DNA of 64,000 nucleotides from Hyphomicrobiaceae bacterium (GCA_900298995.1 OMIC01000001.1:1-64000), one strand, 5' to 3'; positions 1 through 9,853 are shown, counted from the first letter of the stretch. Program-made: numbers and translations. Notes: generated by a model from the sequence alone, not told the origin.

Positions 1-1
1 C

Positions 2-520
2 GATGGCCTCGACCCGGAGGCCGCCGAGGGCGCGGCCACCATCGCCGTCGAATTGCTGGAGGGACCCGCGAAGCCCGAGGTTCTGGCCGTTCCGCTCGGC
101 AACGGCGCGCTGCTCACCGGCATCGCGCGCTGGGCGAAAGCCGTCGATCCCGCAATCCGCGTGATCGGCGTTCAGGCCAGGGGAGCCGATGCCATGGAGA
201 AATCCTGGCGCACGGGGCGCCTCGTCTTCCCGCCCGCCGTCGCCACCATCGCGGACGGGATCGGCGTTCGGGTGCCGATTGCCGAAGCCGTCGAGGACAT
301 GCGGGACATCGTCGATGAGGTGGTGCTGGTCAGCGATGCGGACATCATTGCCGCCATGCGGCTCCTGTTCCGCACCGCGGGCCTCCTCGCAGAACCCTCG
401 GGCGCCGCGGGGCTCGCCGCCATCGCCGCCCATCCGGAGCATTTCTCCGGGCGGCGCGTGGCAACTGTCATCTGCGGCAGCAACCTCACGGACGCCCAGA
501 TCCGGGAGTGGGTGTCCTGA
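2..520 (+). CDS. Threonine/serine dehydratase-like PLP enzyme (3' part)
   Basis: The gene enters from the left edge already in frame, so only about 172 C-terminal residues are visible. They match the second half of fold-type II PLP enzymes of the threonine dehydratase / threo-3-hydroxyaspartate dehydratase group. The phosphate-cradle-type segment VPLGNGALLTGIARW, the GVQARGADAM strand-turn, the EPSGAAGLAA helix start and the terminal CGSN, which contacts the pyridine ring in this family, are all present. There is no ACT-type regulatory domain at the C-terminus, which points to a catabolic-type enzyme. The expected role is PLP-dependent deamination of threonine or serine to a 2-oxo acid. The catalytic lysine lies outside the window, so the exact substrate cannot be settled. 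Confidence 0.8.
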   Translation, partial: DGLDPEAAEGAATIAVELLEGPAKPEVLAVPLGNGALLTGIARWAKAVDPAIRVIGVQARGADAMEKSWRTGRLVFPPAVATIADGIGVRVPIAEAVEDMRDIVDEVVLVSDADIIAAMRLLFRTAGLLAEPSGAAGLAAIAAHPEHFSGRRVATVICGSNLTDAQIREWVS

Positions 521-556
521 TCAAAACGAAAACGGCCGGACCCCCGGGGTCCGGCC
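521..556 (-). terminator. Rho-independent terminator of tig
   Basis: An 11-bp perfect inverted repeat (534-544 against 546-556, GGCCGGACCCC and its complement) is followed on the minus strand by a T-rich run, TTTTCGTTTT. It sits just past the trigger factor stop codon. The plus-strand gene also ends here, so the hairpin may serve both. Confidence 0.75.
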
Positions 557-582
557 GCTGATCCTCGAGGTGGTGCGGGCGC

Positions 583-1944
583 TCAGGCGCTCGCCATGTC
601 TTCCTCGTCCTGCACCATGGCCTGGAGCTCTTCCTTGCTGACCGTCTTGTCGGTCACCTTGGCCTTGGCGACGATGCTGTCCACCACCTTCTGCTCGAAG
701 ATGGGGCCGCGTAGCTCCATCATGGCGCCGGGGTTCTTGCGGTAATAGTCGATGACCATCTTCTCCTGGCCGGGGAACTGGCGCATGCGGCCCATGAGCG
801 CGTTCTGCAGCTCCTGCTCCGTCACCTGCACATTCTCCTTCTCGCCCATGGTGCCGAGCACGAGGCCGAGTCGCACGCGGCGCTCGGCGATGGCGCGATA
901 CTCCTTGCGGGCATCCTCTTCCGTCGTGTTCTCGTCGGCGAAGCTCTTGTTCGAGCGGTTCATCTCGGCAGTGAGCGCATTCCAGATGCCGTTGAACTCG
1001 GCCTCCACCAGCCGGTCGGGCAGCGCGAAGGCATATTCCTTGTCGAGCGCGTCGAGCACGTCGCGCTTGAGCTTCATGGCACTCATCTGCGCGAACTCGG
1101 CCGCCGTGCGCTCCTTCACCATCTCCTTTAGCTTGGCGAGATCCTCGAAACCCATGCGGGTGGCGAAGGCATCGTCGATGGCGGTTTCCGTGGCCTGCTC
1201 CACCTTGCTGACCTTGGTGGCGAACTCCGCCGCCTTGCCCGCCAGCGCCGCCGCGCCATAGTCGGCCGGGAAGGTCACCTTCACGACACGCTCTTCGCCA
1301 GCCTTGGCGCCGATCAACTGGTCCTCGAAACCGGGGATGAACTGGCCGGACCCAAGCTCCAGCGCCGCGTCCTCGGCGGTGCCGCCCTCGAAGGGCGTGC
1401 CATCGATGGTGCCGACGAAACTGATGGTGACGCGGTCGCCCTTTTCGGCAGCGCCCGTCTTGTCCTCGAAGCTCTTGGCATTGGCGGCCAGGCGCTTCAG
1501 CGTCTCTGCGATCTGGTCCTCCGCGACGTCCACCACATGGCGGACCAGCGCGAGGCCGGAATGGTCCTTGACGTCGAAGTCCGGGATCACCTCCATCGAC
1601 ACCGAGAAGGCGAGGTCGCCCTTGCCGTCCATTACGGCGCGGACCTCGGTTTCATCATCCGAGAGCTTCACCTCCGGCTGATAGGCCGGCTTCAGCTTCT
1701 TTTCCTCGAGCAGCGCCTTCGACTTGGCGTCGATGGTGTCCTGCACCACTTCCGCCATGGCCGACTTGCCATAGACCCGGCGGAGATGCGCCACCGGCAC
1801 CTTGCCCGGGCGGAAGCCCTTGATGTTGGCGCGGCGGGACATGTCCTCGAGCTTGGCATTGAGTTCCCGGTCGAGTTCGGCCTGGTTCACCACCACCTTG
1901 TATTCACGCTTGAGGCCAGCGCTGAGCGTCTCGGTTACCTGCAT
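583..1944 (-). CDS. tig: Trigger factor (ribosome-associated chaperone and prolyl isomerase)
   Basis: A protein of 453 residues, the usual size for trigger factor. It binds the ribosome at the polypeptide exit and shields nascent chains. The N-terminal domain starts MQVTETLSAGLKREYKV and carries the ribosome-docking signature GFRPGKVP. The FKBP-type PPIase domain follows (GDRVTISFVGTIDGTPFEGG, FIPGFEDQLIGAKAGEE), then the long helical C-terminal domain ending in an acidic tail. I place the start at the ATG at 1944. A longer reading would run back through the tRNA gene, which is not credible. tRNA-Leu lies about 60 bases upstream on the same strand, with no obvious promoter between them. Confidence 0.97.
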   Translation of the reverse strand: MQVTETLSAGLKREYKVVVNQAELDRELNAKLEDMSRRANIKGFRPGKVPVAHLRRVYGKSAMAEVVQDTIDAKSKALLEEKKLKPAYQPEVKLSDDETEVRAVMDGKGDLAFSVSMEVIPDFDVKDHSGLALVRHVVDVAEDQIAETLKRLAANAKSFEDKTGAAEKGDRVTISFVGTIDGTPFEGGTAEDAALELGSGQFIPGFEDQLIGAKAGEERVVKVTFPADYGAAALAGKAAEFATKVSKVEQATETAIDDAFATRMGFEDLAKLKEMVKERTAAEFAQMSAMKLKRDVLDALDKEYAFALPDRLVEAEFNGIWNALTAEMNRSNKSFADENTTEEDARKEYRAIAERRVRLGLVLGTMGEKENVQVTEQELQNALMGRMRQFPGQEKMVIDYYRKNPGAMMELRGPIFEQKVVDSIVAKAKVTDKTVSKEELQAMVQDEEDMASA

Positions 1945-2005
1945 CGTTCCTGCTTCCGTCTGATGTCGTGGATCCTGCGGCGCCGGAACACGCTCGACGC
2001 GCGCA

Positions 2006-2090
2006 TGGTGCGGGCGGAGGGACTTGAACCCCCACGGGTTTCCCCACTGGAACCTAAATCCAGCGTGTCTGCCAATTTCACCACGCCCGC
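2006..2090 (-). tRNA. tRNA-Leu (anticodon UAG)
   Basis: Read on the minus strand, the 85 bases begin GCGGGCG and end CGCCCGCACCA, so a 7-bp acceptor stem closes perfectly and CCA is encoded. The anticodon arm CTGGATTTAGGTTCCAG shows anticodon TAG. The long variable arm and the GGTTCAAGTCC T-arm fit a class II leucine tRNA. It lies directly upstream of tig on the same strand. Confidence 0.96.
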
Positions 2091-2178
2091 GCGCGGGCAA
2101 GAGCCCCGGGCCGCTGCAATGGGCGCGGTCTATAGCAGAGGGGTTTTCGGGATGCCAGTGAAGACAATGACAGTGTTG

Positions 2179-3060
2179 TCAGCGCCGCCGCTGCGCCAGG
2201 CTGGTGAGCGTGATGCCCAGCGCCACGACCGCGACACCCGCCCAGACCAGCGGCGGATAGCGTTCGCCCAGCAGGCTCACGCCTATTCCGACACCCACCG
2301 CGGCCGCCACATAGCCGATCTGCGAGAGATAGGTCGGCCCGCCCACCGCCTGGAGCCGGAAGAAGGTCAGATACATGACGGTCGAGGCCGCAAGCTGGGC
2401 GGCCACCAGCCCGGGAACGCGGGCGAGCGGCGCGAGGTCGAGGCCACCCTGCAACCCGGCGAGCAGCAGAAGTGCGGGCACGGCGGCGAGATTGACCATG
2501 GCGCCGAGCCGCATCGGGCCCGCGCCGCGCGGCCAGGCGATGCTGCGGTAGACATTTCCCGCCCCCAGGAACAGCGGGATCAGCGCCGCCGCGAACAGCC
2601 ATCGCGAGGCGTCGGCGGCCAGCAGCTGATGGCGGGCTGCCACGATGATCACCGCCCCGGCCAGGCCCAGTCCCAGACCCGCCAGTTCGGCGAGCCGCGG
2701 CGGGCGGACCTTGAACACCATGGCGAGCAGCGCCGTGCTGAGCGGAGAGGTGGCGACCAGAATGGCGGTCAGCCCCGCTCCGATATGCGGCATGGCCGAG
2801 AAGGTGAGCACCAGAGGAATGACATTGGAGACGAGGCTCGAGGTCAGGGCATAGCGCAGCAGGCCCGGCGGCCTGGCCGGTCCCGCCGGCTCGAACATCC
2901 GCGCCGCTGCCAGAACCATGAGTCCCGCGCCGAGGCAGATCACCACCGCCCACAGGGCCGGATTGACGCCCGCCTCGACGGCCAGCTTGCCCAGCGGGAA
3001 ATTGCAGCCAAAGGCCAGTCCCGTGACAAGGAGCAGCGGCAGCGGCCGGTCCTGGGTCAT
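2179..3060 (-). CDS. EamA/DMT-family permease
   Basis: A 293-residue inner-membrane protein with about ten hydrophobic segments in two EamA-type halves. A conserved glycine- and proline-rich helix (TAILVATSPLSTALLAMVF) ends the first half and GVGIGVSLLGERYPPLVWAG lies in the second. The family exports or imports small metabolites such as amino acids or nucleosides, and the sequence does not reveal the cargo. Its start overlaps the stop of the NAD(P)HX repair gene by four bases (ATGA), so the two are probably translated from one message. Confidence 0.85.
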   Translation of the reverse strand: MTQDRPLPLLLVTGLAFGCNFPLGKLAVEAGVNPALWAVVICLGAGLMVLAAARMFEPAGPARPPGLLRYALTSSLVSNVIPLVLTFSAMPHIGAGLTAILVATSPLSTALLAMVFKVRPPRLAELAGLGLGLAGAVIIVAARHQLLAADASRWLFAAALIPLFLGAGNVYRSIAWPRGAGPMRLGAMVNLAAVPALLLLAGLQGGLDLAPLARVPGLVAAQLAASTVMYLTFFRLQAVGGPTYLSQIGYVAAAVGVGIGVSLLGERYPPLVWAGVAVVALGITLTSLAQRRR

Positions 3061-4475
3061 AGGCTGGCGAGCAGCGTTTCGGCGGTCAGCCCGCGCGCGC
3101 CGTGACGGTTGGCGGCATCGCCATGCAGCCAGACGGCGGCACAGGCGGCCTCGAAGCCTGGCAGCCCCTGCGCCAGCATCGCCGTCACGATCCCCGCCAG
3201 CACATCGCCGGAGCCCGCCGTGGCGAGGCTCGGCGGGGCGTTCACATTGATCCGCGCCCGGCCGTCGGGCGCCGCGATCACCGTGTCCCGGCCCTTCAGC
3301 ACCACCACCGCGCCCGACCGGGACGCAGATCGCCGCGCCGCTTCCAGTTTTGAATGAACTTCAAGATCAATGTCACTGAAAAGACGTTTGAATTCTCCCT
3401 CGTGAGGTGTCAGGACGACGTCCCGGCCGGGGACCAGCCCGATCAGCCGCTCCAGTCGCTCGCGCTCCGCCGCGAAGGCCGTCAGGGCGTCGGCATCGAG
3501 CACCGCCGCCGCGCCGCTCAGCAGCACCGTCTCGACCTTGTCGCGCGTCTCGGCGCCCGCGCCCGCCGCCGGGCCGATGCACACCGCATTCTTCCGCCGG
3601 TCGGACAGAAGACGTCCGAGATCTTCGTCCGAGAGCATGACCGCTGTCACCTGGGTGGCGTGGACGGCCAGCGCCTCGCGGCTACCGGACAACGTCACAA
3701 GACCTCCGCCCGCATGCAGAATGGCTACGGCGGCAAGCCTTGCGGCACCGGTCTGCAACGCGCCGCCCGACACGACAACCGCATGGCCGCGGCTGTATTT
3801 GTGACCGGCGGCCATCTGTGTAGGTCTGGAAATTTTCTCGTTTATCCAGGTATTTGGCTTTATTTCCTGCAGTAAAGTCTCAGGAATTCCGATGTCGGCC
3901 ACCACCACCTCGCCGCAGAGGTCCCGCCCCGGCATCAACACATGACCGGGCTTCCTGCGAAAGAAGGTTATCGTCACCTCCGCCCGTATCGCAGCCCCCC
4001 GCACCCGGCCTGTGAGCCCGTCAACACCCGAGGGCACGTCCACCGCCACCACCGGCACGCCTGCGCCATTGACTGTCGCGGCCCAGCCGGATGGAAATGC
4101 CCGCGACAGCCCGGCTCCGAACATCGCGTCGACGATCAGACCTGCATCTCGGACGGCAATCTCGTGTTCGATCGGGCCGTCCCAGAGGGCAGCCATGGCA
4201 GCGGCATCGCTTCCGGGCCGGGCGCCTTCGCCAGGCACCGCCACCCGCACTGGCCAGCCCCAGTTCCGCAGATGGCGAGCCGCCACATAACCATCGCCGC
4301 CGTTGTTTCCGGGTCCGCACACCACCAGCACCGGTCTCGCACCAAACCGGCGGACGATCTCCTCGGCCACGGCACGGCCGGCATTCTCCATGAGCGTCAG
4401 GGTGGCGACGCCCGCCGCAGCCGCCAGGGCGTCAGCGCGGTACATCTCCTCGGGCGTGAGCAATTCGGCCATCAT
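3057..4475 (-). CDS. nnr: Bifunctional NAD(P)H-hydrate epimerase / ADP-dependent dehydratase
   Basis: 472 residues with both halves of the metabolite-repair enzyme. The N-terminal YjeF_N epimerase domain (about 1-210) has GPGNNGGDGYVAARHL. The C-terminal ribokinase-like dehydratase (about 220-470) has LTPHEGEFKRLF and the ADP-binding loop ATAGSGDVLAGIVTAML. Together they convert damaged S- and R-NAD(P)HX back to NAD(P)H. Two consecutive ATGs (4475 and 4472) could serve as start, and neither has a strong ribosome binding site. The gene precedes a DMT permease with a four-base overlap. Confidence 0.93.
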   Translation of the reverse strand: MMAELLTPEEMYRADALAAAAGVATLTLMENAGRAVAEEIVRRFGARPVLVVCGPGNNGGDGYVAARHLRNWGWPVRVAVPGEGARPGSDAAAMAALWDGPIEHEIAVRDAGLIVDAMFGAGLSRAFPSGWAATVNGAGVPVVAVDVPSGVDGLTGRVRGAAIRAEVTITFFRRKPGHVLMPGRDLCGEVVVADIGIPETLLQEIKPNTWINEKISRPTQMAAGHKYSRGHAVVVSGGALQTGAARLAAVAILHAGGGLVTLSGSREALAVHATQVTAVMLSDEDLGRLLSDRRKNAVCIGPAAGAGAETRDKVETVLLSGAAAVLDADALTAFAAERERLERLIGLVPGRDVVLTPHEGEFKRLFSDIDLEVHSKLEAARRSASRSGAVVVLKGRDTVIAAPDGRARINVNAPPSLATAGSGDVLAGIVTAMLAQGLPGFEAACAAVWLHGDAANRHGARGLTAETLLASL

Positions 4476-4563
4476 CGGAGTTCATGTTATACTAAGATGG
4501 GTTTCCGTGCACGCCGGCCCGGTTCTGGTCCGGCCGCGGCCGGATCTCTGACGGGAGACGCAG

Positions 4564-5109
4564 ATGCCAGACAACACCCAGCCCGATGCGGTCAAGCTTC
4601 TCGCCCGGCGCATTCTCGAGATCGGCTATGACGACCTGCCGCAGCGCGAGCGCCATGTCATCGAGCGCGTCGCGAGACGCATCGCCGTCTCCCGCGACGT
4701 CGGGACGAGTTTCGAGGAGGGCCGGACCTTCGGCGAACGGCTGGCTGACCGCATTGCGGCCTTTGGCGGCTCCTGGACCTTCCTCATGCTGTTCGGCGCG
4801 GCCATCGCCGCCTGGGTGGCCATCAACACCTTGCTTCTGGTGCGTACCGGCCAGCAGCCCTTCGACCCCTATCCATTCATTCTGCTTAATCTCTTCCTGT
4901 CGCTGGTGGCCGCCATTCAGGCGCCGGTCATCATGATGTCGCAGAACCGGCAAGCTGCGAAAGACCGGGTTCAGGCGGGTCATGACTATGAGGTGAACCT
5001 CAAGGCCGAGATCGAGATCATGGCGCTTCACGAAAAAATGGATGAACTCCGCCAGAAGGACCTCAAGGAACTCATCCGGTCGATCCGGGGACAGGATCCA
5101 ACGCCCTGA
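4564..5109 (+). CDS. DUF1003 membrane protein
   Basis: 181 residues. A hydrophilic N-terminus is followed by the DUF1003 core: GRTFGERLADRIAAFGGSW, then two membrane helices (WTFLMLFGAAIAAWVAINT and FILLNLFLSLVAAIQAPVIMM) joined by a short loop with FDPYPF. The charged C-terminal helix NLKAEIEIMALHEKMDELRQ looks coiled-coil-like. The family has no established biochemical role. A good ribosome binding site (GGGAGA) supports the ATG at 4564. It is divergent from the NAD(P)HX repair gene and precedes glnB, but the sigma-54 promoter separates it from that operon. Confidence 0.85.
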   Translation: MPDNTQPDAVKLLARRILEIGYDDLPQRERHVIERVARRIAVSRDVGTSFEEGRTFGERLADRIAAFGGSWTFLMLFGAAIAAWVAINTLLLVRTGQQPFDPYPFILLNLFLSLVAAIQAPVIMMSQNRQAAKDRVQAGHDYEVNLKAEIEIMALHEKMDELRQKDLKELIRSIRGQDPTP

Positions 5110-5181
5110 TTTTGTGCAGTCCTGCCTGTTTTTTGATCAGCAGTGCAAGTTTCCCCGCCTGACCGTGGCGTAACCCCATGA

Positions 5182-5592
<411 letters not shown>

Positions 5593-5630
5593 CTCTTCAA
5601 GCAACCCGCTCAAGACCAGAGGAAAACACC

Positions 5631-7049
5631 ATGAGCAAGCCAATGGACGTCTCCGGCGTTCTCAAGATGATCAAGGACAAGGACGTCAAATACGTCGACC
5701 TGCGCTTCACCGATCCGCGCGGCAAGATGCAGCATCTCACCATGGACGTCTCGCAGATGGGCGAGGACGCCTGGGCCGACGGCCTGATGTTCGACGGCTC
5801 CTCGATTGCCGGCTGGAAGGCCATCAACGAGTCCGACATGGTGCTGATGCCCGATCCGTCATCGGCGCACATGGATCCGTTCTACGCCCAGACCACGCTG
5901 TCGGTATTCTGCGACATTCTCGATCCCGGCACCGGCGAGGGCTACGCCCGCGACCCGCGCATGATCGCCAAGCGCACCGAGGCCTACCTCAAGTCCACCG
6001 GCATCGGTGACACGGTGTTCGTGGGCCCCGAGGCTGAATTCTTCATCTTCGACGACGTGAAGTTCGCGGTGACCCCCTACAACACCGGCTTCAAGCTGGA
6101 CTCGGTGGAATTGCCGATCAACTCCGACCGCGACTACGAGACCGGCAACATGGGCCACCGGATGCGCACCAAGGGCGGCTACTTCCCGGTCAACCCGATG
6201 GACTCCGCCCAGGACATGCGCTCCGAGATGCTCTCGACCATGGGCGAGATGGGCCTCATCGTCGAGAAGCACCACCACGAGGTGGCATCCGCGCAGCATG
6301 AACTCGGCACGCGCTACCAGCCGCTGGTCACCGCCGCCGACCACATGCAGATCTACAAATACGTGATCCACAACGTCGCCCATGCCTACGGCAAGACCGC
6401 CACCTTCATGCCGAAGCCGATCTTCGGCGACAACGGCTCAGGGATGCACTGCCACTTCTCGATCTGGAAGGACGGCAAGACCCAGATGTCCGGCAACCAG
6501 TATGCCGACCTCTCGGAAACCTGCCTTTATTTCATCGGCGGCGTCATCAAGCACGCCAAGGCGCTCAATGCCTTCACCAACCCCTCGACCAACTCCTACA
6601 AGCGCCTGGTGCCGGGCTATGAGGCGCCGGTGCTCTTGGCCTACTCCTCGCGCAACCGCTCGGCCTCCTGCCGCATTCCCTACACCTCAAACCCCAAGGC
6701 CAAGCGCGTTGAGGTGCGGTTCCCGGACCCGACGGCAAACCCGTATCTGGGCTTCTCGGCCATCATCATGGCTGGCCTCGATGGCATCATGAACAAGATC
6801 CATCCCGGCCCGGCGATGGACAAGAACCTCTATGACCTGCCGCCCGCCGAACTGGCCCAGGTGCCCACCGTCTGCGGCTCGCTGCAGGAAGCCATCGACT
6901 CGCTCAAGGCCGACCACGACTTCCTGCTCAAGGGCGGCGTGTTCACCAAGGACCAGATCGAAAGCTACCTCGACCTCAAGCAGGAAGAGCAGGACCGCTA
7001 CCGGATGACCCCGCACCCGGTCGAATTCGACATGTACTATTCCTGCTGA
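5631..7049 (+). CDS. glnA: Type I glutamine synthetase
   Basis: 472 residues of GSI-beta. It makes glutamine from glutamate, ammonia and ATP as a dodecamer in the cytoplasm. Visible signatures are [10 protein letters not shown] near the start, the glutamate and ATP site [37 protein letters not shown], and the adenylylation loop [11 protein letters not shown] with the target tyrosine at about residue 401. Translation starts at ATG 5631 behind AGAGGAAA. It is co-transcribed with glnB from the sigma-54 promoter and closed by the hairpin at 7076, so the operon should respond to nitrogen status. Confidence 0.98.
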   Translation: MSKPMDVSGVLKMIKDKDVKYVDLRFTDPRGKMQHLTMDVSQMGEDAWADGLMFDGSSIAGWKAINESDMVLMPDPSSAHMDPFYAQTTLSVFCDILDPGTGEGYARDPRMIAKRTEAYLKSTGIGDTVFVGPEAEFFIFDDVKFAVTPYNTGFKLDSVELPINSDRDYETGNMGHRMRTKGGYFPVNPMDSAQDMRSEMLSTMGEMGLIVEKHHHEVASAQHELGTRYQPLVTAADHMQIYKYVIHNVAHAYGKTATFMPKPIFGDNGSGMHCHFSIWKDGKTQMSGNQYADLSETCLYFIGGVIKHAKALNAFTNPSTNSYKRLVPGYEAPVLLAYSSRNRSASCRIPYTSNPKAKRVEVRFPDPTANPYLGFSAIIMAGLDGIMNKIHPGPAMDKNLYDLPPAELAQVPTVCGSLQEAIDSLKADHDFLLKGGVFTKDQIESYLDLKQEEQDRYRMTPHPVEFDMYYSC

Positions 7050-7075
7050 GCCAGTCCCGGAACATCATCATGCAG

Positions 7076-7106
7076 AGCCCCGGCGGAAACGCCGGGGCTT
7101 TTGCTT
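7076..7106 (+). terminator. Rho-independent terminator of glnBA
   Basis: A perfect 10-bp stem (7076-7085, AGCCCCGGCG, against 7090-7099) with a GAAA tetraloop is followed by TTTTGCTTTT. It lies 27 bases after the glnA stop. Confidence 0.92.
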
Positions 7107-7117
7107 TTCAAGGCATC

Positions 7118-7486
7118 TCAGGGCGGCAGCGGGCAGGTGAGGTCGCCCTCCTGGCAGTTGAGGTAATACTCGAGCTGCGTCACACGCTGGGTCGTGAGTT
7201 CGGCGAGGCAACCGGCGAGAAGCTGCGGCTGGATCGATCCGCCCTCGGTCCACTGCGTCTGAAAGGCGCATTCGGCATCGCGAAAGGCAAGCCAGGCGCG
7301 CTGCGTCGTCCTGAGCTTGGCCAACTCATCGCCCTGGAGGCGGCGGCTCAGTGTCTTGTAGGCCACATTGAGGGCCTTGTCGGCGGTCTGAAACCCGGCT
7401 CCCGCGTCCTGCTCCTGAGCCAGCGCGCCGCTGCTCAGAACCATCCCCAAAGCCAGCGCAATGCCTGCGCTGCCACATGCCTTCAT
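7118..7486 (-). CDS. LprI-type (DUF1311) periplasmic protein
   Basis: 122 residues with a clear signal peptide (MKACGSAGIALALGMVLSSG, cut after ALA). The mature part fits the DUF1311/LprI family: a charged helical repeat with LRTTQRAWLAFRDAECAF and a conserved C-terminal cysteine pattern (AGCLAELTTQR...LEYYLNCQ). Members include lysozyme-inhibitor-like periplasmic proteins, but most have no assigned role, so the family is better supported than the inhibitory function. It is a single-gene unit convergent with glnA, with no obvious operon partner. Confidence 0.75.
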   Translation of the reverse strand: MKACGSAGIALALGMVLSSGALAQEQDAGAGFQTADKALNVAYKTLSRRLQGDELAKLRTTQRAWLAFRDAECAFQTQWTEGGSIQPQLLAGCLAELTTQRVTQLEYYLNCQEGDLTCPLPP

Positions 7487-7613
7487 GACCAGCCCCCGTC
7501 TCTTCCGAGACCGAGCTTAGACAGCCCGGCCTCCGCTCTGCAAGCGGACAGGGCCAGACATGCGGCGGGCCTGCTTGCCGGGCACGTCAACGGCAGCCTA
7601 GACACCTCATTCG

Positions 7614-8540
7614 ATGCCGCCTCAGTCGCCAGCGATTCGCTCCCGCACCCCCGCCGCCGAGTTCCGGCTGGGCCTGCTGATGGTTGCCGGATCGGCACTG
7701 TGCTGGAGTTTCGGCGGAACCATCGCCCGCTACATCAGTGAACCCGACCCCTGGACCATCGTGTTCTGGCGGGCGCTGTTCTCCTCGACCTTCCTGCTCC
7801 TCTTCATGCTGTGGCGCGACGGCCCGAAAGACACGGTGCGGATGTTCCGCAGCATGGGACTGCCCGGGATCGGCGTCGCGCTGTGCTTCGGCATTGCCTC
7901 CTCCTGCTTCATCATTGCTTTGCAATTCACCACCGTGGCCAACATCCTGCTCACCCAGGCCGCCGCGCCGCTGTTTGCCGCGCTGCTCGCCTGGATGGTC
8001 TTCGGCGAACGCATCAATCTTCCCACATGGATCGCCATCGCCGCAGTGATCGGTGGCGTGGGGATCATGGTCTCGGCATCCTTTTCGGGCGAAGTCTCAC
8101 CCATCGGTGACGGCATCGCCCTCCTGCTCACAATCCTGTTCTCGACCGCGATCGTCATCACACGGCACCATCCAGATGTGAGAATGATGCCGGCCGTCTG
8201 CCTCGGAACGGGTCTGGCGTCGCTGGCAGCCTTCTTTCTTGCGGGCGGACTTGCGGTGTCGGCGGATGACTTCGCGCTGCTCATTCTGTTCGGCGCGGTC
8301 AATCTCGGGCTCGGCCTCGCCCTGTTCGTGACCGGCGCGCGGCTCGTGCCGGCGGCCCTGGTGGCGCTGGTCAGCAATGTGGAACCGGTTCTGGGCCCGC
8401 TCTGGGTCTGGCTGTTTCACGGCGAGGTGCCGGCGCTGCGCACCCTTATCGGCGGTGGCATCGTGTTTGCCGCGCTCACGCTCCATATCCTGAATGACTG
8501 GCGGCGGCAGCGGGAGCGGCGGAGCTCCACAGCAGCATGA
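7614..8540 (+). CDS. EamA/DMT-family permease
   Basis: 308 residues, ten predicted membrane helices in two EamA repeats. A short arginine-containing N-terminus precedes LGLLMVAGSALCWSFGGTIARY. The first repeat ends with ANILLTQAAAPLFAALLAWMVFGERI and the second with VSNVEPVLGPLWVWLFHGE, the position of the conserved Pro/Glu pair seen in RhaT/EamA carriers. The substrate is unknown. No upstream gene lies on this strand, and the luciferase-like operon starts 63 bases downstream, so it may be that operon's first gene. Confidence 0.85.
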   Translation: MPPQSPAIRSRTPAAEFRLGLLMVAGSALCWSFGGTIARYISEPDPWTIVFWRALFSSTFLLLFMLWRDGPKDTVRMFRSMGLPGIGVALCFGIASSCFIIALQFTTVANILLTQAAAPLFAALLAWMVFGERINLPTWIAIAAVIGGVGIMVSASFSGEVSPIGDGIALLLTILFSTAIVITRHHPDVRMMPAVCLGTGLASLAAFFLAGGLAVSADDFALLILFGAVNLGLGLALFVTGARLVPAALVALVSNVEPVLGPLWVWLFHGEVPALRTLIGGGIVFAALTLHILNDWRRQRERRSSTAA

Positions 8541-8603
8541 CTTTTCGGTTTTCAACCGCGCGAAGCTCTGCCACTCTCAGGGTCTGAACCGGAGCCCCGC
8601 CCC

Positions 8604-9629
8604 ATGGACTTCATCCATTTCCTGTCGAGCCACATGCTGGACCCGTCGCTGGGTGGAAAGGGTCTCTACAGAAACGTCGTGGCGCAGGCCGTTCACGCCG
8701 AGGCAGTCGGCTACCGCGGCGTCGGTATCCCCGAACATCACCTCCTCAACATCCTGCTCATCCCGGCGCCGCTCCAGATGGCGGTCAAGATCGCCGCGCA
8801 CACCAAGCGCATCCTGCTCATGACCTCGGTCTGCCAGCTGCCGATCCGCGACATGCGCATCTTCGCCGGCGAGGCCGTGCAGGCCCAGGCCCTCTGCGAT
8901 GGTCGCCTGATGCTGGGCGTGGGCAAGGGTGCCTTTGGCTTCGAGACCGCGCGCTTCGGGGTGCCGATCGAAGATACCAAGCCGCAGTTCGAGGAGGACC
9001 TCGCCCTGCTGCAGGCGTTGCTGACGCAGGAGGAGGTTTCCTGGAACAGTCCGCGCTATTCCTTCGCGCCGCTCACCATCATGCCTCGCCCCGAGGACCC
9101 GATCCCGCTCATGGTGGCAGTGATGAACCCCGCGGGCATCGAGGCTGCCGCCAGAGCAGGCTACCATGTCCAGACCACTCCGCTTGGCGGCAGCCACCAG
9201 CAGCTCATCGATCAGGTTACCGCCTTCACGCGGGGCAAGGCGGCGGCCGGACGGCCGATCGATACCCGCCTCAGCCTTCAGCGCGGCATGTTCCTCGTCG
9301 CGAATGACAGGGAGCGCCGGCATATCGCGGAGCGGGCCTGGACCTATTACAAGAGCTTCGACAATGTCTTTGGCGGCCCTGGTATCGTCGACACGGGCAT
9401 CATCCGCCCCCTGCCCCGCGCCCAGAGTGTGGAGGAGCTCGCCTCCAACCTCCTGCTCTGCGGAAAGGACGAAATGATCGACCGCCTGTCCGTGTATTCC
9501 GATCTCGGCATCGACGAGGTCCTTACCACCTCCAACTTCGGCCAGGAGGAACAACTGACGCTCGACATGATGAGCCGCTTCGCCGAAGAGGTCATGCCGC
9601 ATTTCCGCGCCAGGCGGAAGGCGGCCTAG
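8604..9629 (+). CDS. Luciferase-like (LLM) flavin-dependent oxidoreductase
   Basis: 341 residues of the bacterial luciferase-like monooxygenase superfamily, expected to use reduced FMN or F420. The TIM-barrel strands are recognisable: GYRGVGIPEHHLLNILLIPAPLQ near the N-terminus, RILLMTSVCQLPIRDMRIFAGE, the GRLMLGVGKGAFGFE flavin-phosphate loop, and PIPLMVAVMNPAGIEAAARAGY. The ATG at 8604 has GGAG upstream. A tautomerase and an alpha/beta hydrolase follow immediately (23-base gap, then a four-base overlap), suggesting a small catabolic operon. The substrate cannot be read from the sequence. Confidence 0.85.
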   Translation: MDFIHFLSSHMLDPSLGGKGLYRNVVAQAVHAEAVGYRGVGIPEHHLLNILLIPAPLQMAVKIAAHTKRILLMTSVCQLPIRDMRIFAGEAVQAQALCDGRLMLGVGKGAFGFETARFGVPIEDTKPQFEEDLALLQALLTQEEVSWNSPRYSFAPLTIMPRPEDPIPLMVAVMNPAGIEAAARAGYHVQTTPLGGSHQQLIDQVTAFTRGKAAAGRPIDTRLSLQRGMFLVANDRERRHIAERAWTYYKSFDNVFGGPGIVDTGIIRPLPRAQSVEELASNLLLCGKDEMIDRLSVYSDLGIDEVLTTSNFGQEEQLTLDMMSRFAEEVMPHFRARRKAA

Positions 9630-9652
9630 TTTCAACAGAGGGAACCACCGCC

Positions 9653-9853
9653 ATGCCAATCATCCGGGTTGAAATGTTCAAGGGCCGCACGCCCCAGCAG
9701 AAGAAGGCCATCGCGCGCGAACTGATCGATGGCTTCATCCGTGGAAATGGCGGCGGCAACCCCGACGCCTTCGACGTGGTCTTCGTCGATGTCGACAAGC
9801 AGGACTGGGCCCATGGCTATGAAATGATGAGCGAGAAATATCCCGATAAATGA
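9653..9853 (+). CDS. 4-oxalocrotonate tautomerase-family protein
   Basis: 66 residues with the diagnostic N-terminal proline after Met (MPIIRVEMFKGRTPQQKKAI). That proline is the catalytic base in keto-enol tautomerases of the 4-OT family. The length matches small hexameric tautomerases. GAGGGA precedes the ATG. The stop overlaps the start of the next gene (ATGA), implying coupled translation with the hydrolase. A role in a ring-fission or unsaturated oxo-acid pathway is inferred from the neighbours. Confidence 0.85.
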   Translation: MPIIRVEMFKGRTPQQKKAIARELIDGFIRGNGGGNPDAFDVVFVDVDKQDWAHGYEMMSEKYPDK

